DNA of 8,020 nt from positions 1-8,020 of the forward strand of contig JAKVAO010000095.1 of the NCBI GenBank assembly GCA_022447685.1. Direction: 5' to 3'. Numbering within the stretch: position 1 is the first letter of the stretch; each line of letters opens with the position of its first letter. Source of the DNA: Candidatus Caenarcanales bacterium (lineage in GTDB: Bacteria; Cyanobacteriota; Vampirovibrionia; LMEP-6097). The notes beneath the pieces are model-generated. The model saw only the letters and a program-made list of their open reading frames with translations, was not told where the DNA came from and ran no database searches. A program made the position numbers and the translations under genes. Positions 5,818 to 8,020 of the stretch are shown here, one piece after another.

Positions 5818-7074
5818 TTAAGCTGCGGCAGGTTCAGCTTTTTTGAACAAGAAACTTTCATTTAAGTTTTTAAGTAGTGTAAATAAGAATTTAGGTGGAT
5901 TCTTGAATGGACTTGGTATTGCTTCTTTATCTTCTTGAACTTCATGGAGCCTATTACACTCTTGGGTAGCAATCTTAGATAGGGCATCAAAGCTCATTTG
6001 TAATCTGGTGTTTTTCGAGAAGTCACTCAATCCACCACCAGCAAGGAATATACCTGATAGCCAGTAATATAATCTACCTTTGTCTAAGTTTTGGAGATTG
6101 ACTCTTTCAGCTGAGAAGCCCATAGTACCAACTAAGTCACCAACAAACTGTCCAGCTTTATGCATTCCCATTAAATGCATCGCAGACCCCAACAGGCAAG
6201 AGAATCCACCGATAATACCCATTGTTGATTTCTCCGTGTTAAATAAAACTTTGGTAAGGAATTCTTTTCCTTTCTCACTGGTGTTTAATTTAGTGTCTTT
6301 GAGAATCTTCATAATGTCATTGAACAGTTCACTAGGCAATGCTTTGATTCTTTCTATTGCAACAGTAAATGAGTCTTGCATCTTTGCAAATGGTTTTTTA
6401 CCTTTAGGTTTGAGATGCGACTTCGTAGATTTCAGGAAGGCATTAGATAGCACCATCAAGCCAGCATAAGGTCTTCTAGCTGCATAGATCCATTTCCTTG
6501 GCAAGAATGCGACTGGAAAATCTACCACATTACCTAGAAGCATAATTCCCCTATTTTGTTTAAGACCAGTAATTGCACCAATAGAAAAGTTGAGAAGCAA
6601 GAATGCTCTGTAGGAAAGGTCACCAATTACACTTGCAACTTTACTATTTTTAAAAAATGGTGACTCACAAATTAAATTACTACCAGCAGCAAGCATGTTA
6701 ATCCAGGTTCCAGCCTTCTTTCTCATTGGATTATTAGCATCACCAAGTTTGGTGATAAAGTCCGCCACTCCGTCCATGTTACGCTCAAGCAGAAATTCAT
6801 TGACGTAATCTATCCCTGTTTTAACAGGCTCTTCTTCTGTTTTAGCCTTAGCTTCTTTAGCTAAATTTTCTGCATCTGCAGCAGTACTTTGCTCAAGAAC
6901 AGCTTCAAAGAGTTTTTTCTTATCATCTGTGATTCTTTTATTAAATTCTGTTTCTATCTCAAGAAGAGTTCTTTCTAGTTCAGGGCTAAGTTTAGAATCT
7001 GAGAGGCCTTTATTCCCGCCACTAGAATCAGGCGGAACAATTTGCTTATTTGGAACTGCAAATTGAACATTCAT
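5818..7074 (-). CDS. Unrecognised 418-residue protein with several hydrophobic segments
   Basis: I do not recognise this protein. Residues 1-30 are polar and Pro/Gly/Ser-rich with no signal peptide. Residues about 31-85 are strongly charged and helical, a likely coiled coil rich in Glu, Lys and Ala. From about residue 120 it alternates hydrophobic helices (about 123-135, 156-171, 176-191, 203-214, 284-304, 335-349) with basic stretches such as KSTKSHLKPKGKKPFAK (215-231). Several hydrophobic runs contain Gly, Ser or charged residues, so they could be membrane segments or amphipathic, membrane-associated helices. The C-terminus ends AEPAAA. There is no catalytic motif or CxxC. It converges on rplW and lies 137 bases from the upstream same-strand gene, with its own promoter-like sequence. 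Coding is well supported by length, composition and the absence of a competing frame. It may be lineage-restricted. Confidence 0.85.
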   Translation of the reverse strand: MNVQFAVPNKQIVPPDSSGGNKGLSDSKLSPELERTLLEIETEFNKRITDDKKKLFEAVLEQSTAADAENLAKEAKAKTEEEPVKTGIDYVNEFLLERNMDGVADFITKLGDANNPMRKKAGTWINMLAAGSNLICESPFFKNSKVASVIGDLSYRAFLLLNFSIGAITGLKQNRGIMLLGNVVDFPVAFLPRKWIYAARRPYAGLMVLSNAFLKSTKSHLKPKGKKPFAKMQDSFTVAIERIKALPSELFNDIMKILKDTKLNTSEKGKEFLTKVLFNTEKSTMGIIGGFSCLLGSAMHLMGMHKAGQFVGDLVGTMGFSAERVNLQNLDKGRLYYWLSGIFLAGGGLSDFSKNTRLQMSFDALSKIATQECNRLHEVQEDKEAIPSPFKNPPKFLFTLLKNLNESFLFKKAEPAAA

Positions 7075-7075
7075 G

Positions 7076-7148
7076 CGTATATACGGATATATTATGTATT
7101 ACTCGTGGGTGTTTTGTCTACATAATTCGAGTAAATTCAGTATTTACT
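7076..7148 (-). promoter_or_regulatory. Candidate promoter and palindromes upstream of the 418-residue gene
   Basis: Read on the minus strand, TAGACA (7115-7120, five of six to consensus) is followed after 18 bases by CATAAT (7091-7096, five of six). The predicted start near 7084 gives a leader of about ten bases and leaves no room for a normal ribosome binding site; none is seen. Two palindromes frame it: CGTATATACG (7076-7085) at the start site, and AGTAAAT-tcagt-ATTTACT (7130-7148) just upstream of the -35. Either could be an operator, the first suited to a repressor and the second to an activator. This is inference from position and symmetry only. Confidence 0.4.
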
Positions 7149-7196
7149 TATGATTGGAGCAAAAACGTGCAAATTTTTCGATCAAAACTTGGAAAT

Positions 7197-7230
7197 CTTA
7201 AAGTGAATTCATCACTTAAGCATTTTTTTT
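7197..7230 (+). terminator. Terminator-like hairpin with T8 on the plus strand
   Basis: CTTAAAGTGA (7197-7206) pairs with TCACTTAAG (7212-7220) with one bulged A, around the loop ATTCA, followed by CA and eight T residues (7223-7230). This has the form of an intrinsic terminator for plus-strand transcription, yet no plus-strand gene is evident upstream. The hairpin contains the stop codon of the minus-strand 248-residue gene, and the T run is the complement of its Lys-Lys codons, so coincidence is possible. On the minus strand no T tract follows it. Confidence 0.35.
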
Positions 7231-7958
7231 CCATCTATAGATATATTTGCAGCGATTACATTAAGACCTAATTCTTCAAGATTTTTGATAAGTCCTGTTA
7301 CATGAGATGACCCCACATTAATAATTCCTAGTTTGTGCTTATCTTTCCTCATTGCCTCATTAACAATATTAGCCCTGGCTCTATCTCTAGCTTTAATGTC
7401 ATTTTTATGATTATTCATGACTATTTTTGTTGTAGCATCAGTTATTTGAACTAATTCGACGTTACTTACTTCACTTCCATCATTCTTTGATATGTTTATA
7501 CCTGCTAAGTCATTTGAAATTGATTTAACTACTGGGGAAATATTTGCTCTCGTATAAAAACTATCATCAACTTTATATTGATCAAAATTATATTCAGGAA
7601 ACTGTTCTGTTAATTCTGCTGTGACTCTTTCGAATAGTCGATTACCATAGTTTTTAAATTCATCATCTAATTCAGGATTTATTTCTTCAGCCTGCTTAAC
7701 GGCATCATAGAGTCTTTCTTCATAATCTCTTGTTACAGGGACCATAACCCCCTTATCATTATTAACAACAGCTATAAGTCCTAGATTTAAGGCGGCTTTT
7801 AGTAAGGTTTTCTTGTCTTCACTTGCACGAATATTTTCATTAAATCCTAAATGAGTGATTCTTTTAGCATAGGAATTTTCTTGCCAACCCTTTACATCAT
7901 TTGCATCACCTGTCTCGACAAAAATTGGAAGCTCAGGATCTTCTTTTAAAACCCACAT
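7212..7958 (-). CDS. Hypothetical protein with TraB/Tiki-like C-terminal motif, possibly N-terminally truncated
   Basis: The 248-residue frame ends with a block resembling the last part of TraB/Tiki/PrgY-type proteins: R191-D-R193 and a helix, a hydrophobic strand, then G216-S-S-H219 and an amphipathic helix leading to GLNVI. The family uses such GxxH and Arg residues for a suspected metal-dependent hydrolase site; members act on or near membranes in several lineages. The other conserved N-terminal GxxH/Glu motifs of the family are not visible. The middle (about 77-135) is charged and helical. The frame begins MWVLKEDPELPIF with no signal peptide and no ribosome binding site, and an in-frame stop lies only two codons upstream of the ATG (complement of 7965-7967). 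The true 5' end may be missing, frameshifted or beyond the window. The assignment to the superfamily is tentative; coding is likely. Confidence 0.6.
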   Translation of the reverse strand: MWVLKEDPELPIFVETGDANDVKGWQENSYAKRITHLGFNENIRASEDKKTLLKAALNLGLIAVVNNDKGVMVPVTRDYEERLYDAVKQAEEINPELDDEFKNYGNRLFERVTAELTEQFPEYNFDQYKVDDSFYTRANISPVVKSISNDLAGINISKNDGSEVSNVELVQITDATTKIVMNNHKNDIKARDRARANIVNEAMRKDKHKLGIINVGSSHVTGLIKNLEELGLNVIAANISIDGKKMLK

Positions 7959-7961
7959 GAT

Positions 7962-7981
7962 ATGCTAGCACCAGCCAGCAT
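7962..7981 (-). repeat. Hairpin immediately upstream of the 248-residue gene
   Basis: On the minus strand ATGCTGGC and GCTAGCAT pair over eight positions (one G.T wobble) around the loop TGGT, ending three bases before the ATG at 7958. It could mask translation start, or be a trace of rearrangement at a damaged 5' end. The remaining 7982-8020 holds no recognisable gene. Confidence 0.4.
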
Positions 7982-8020
7982 GAAACGAATAAGTTTAGAG
8001 AAGTTGATCTAAAAAGTCCA

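Noticed and set aside
6080..6469. Plus-strand open frame of 129 codons inside the 418-residue gene
   Set aside because: The minus-strand frame is over three times longer with coherent composition; the plus frame lacks a ribosome binding site and family features.
7050..7271. Plus-strand open frame of 73 codons across the gap
   Set aside because: It overlaps the ends of both minus-strand genes, runs through the terminator-like hairpin, and has no ribosome binding site; composition looks non-coding.
1..8020. CRISPR array, insertion sequence, prophage or defence cluster
   Set aside because: No regularly spaced direct repeats, transposase, integrase, long terminal inverted repeats or phage structural genes are seen.

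Overview
This AT-rich bacterial window carries two kinds of DNA. The centre is conserved housekeeping DNA: atpA, encoding the F1F0-ATP synthase alpha subunit, then rplD (ribosomal protein L4) and rplW (L23), all on the + strand. The flanks hold exported or poorly known genes. A lipoprotein-type signal, a periplasmic-type multiheme peroxidase and Sec-type signal peptides suggest a two-membrane (Gram-negative-type) bacterium. The N-terminal part of AtpA reads somewhat like cyanobacterial/plastid alpha subunits, so a non-photosynthetic cyanobacterial relative (Melainabacteria/Vampirovibrionia-like) is possible. That assignment is a low-confidence inference. I see no photosynthesis genes, RNA genes, CRISPR array, insertion sequence or phage module.

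Layout from left to right. Positions 1-79 hold nothing recognisable. At 80-262 (+) there is a small doubtful ORF. At 265-765 (-) is a small secreted protein with a lipocalin-like G-x-W start to its mature domain. At 841-1662 (+) is a lipoprotein made of two thioredoxin folds repeated at an exact 132-residue offset, each with a CxxC and each with Gly where the cis-proline should be. It meets tail to tail, inside one shared TTATAA, a tri-heme cytochrome c peroxidase at 1657-3042 (-). A compact divergent promoter region (3043-3129) separates the peroxidase from atpA (3130-4650, +). A consensus extended -10 element starts five bases after the atpA stop and probably drives rplD (4696-5352) and rplW (5373-5672). 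This pair ends at an intrinsic terminator around 5698-5750. Two minus-strand genes follow: a 418-residue protein with several hydrophobic stretches that I do not recognise (5818-7074), and a 248-residue protein with a TraB/Tiki-like C-terminal motif (7212-7958) whose 5' end looks incomplete or rearranged.

How the genes may work together. The peroxidase and the double-thioredoxin lipoprotein both belong outside the cytoplasmic membrane and both concern thiol, heme or peroxide chemistry, so a shared periplasmic redox role is reasonable but unproven. atpA, rplD and rplW are growth genes whose adjacency is unusual. atpA normally lies among other atp genes, and rplD-rplW normally lie between rplC and rplB. 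Both conserved operons appear broken and re-joined here.

No previously undescribed multi-gene system can be firmly demonstrated. The best leads are the atpA-rplD-rplW rearrangement, the exact internal duplication with cis-Pro loss, the overlapping divergent promoters, and the two unrecognised proteins at the right.
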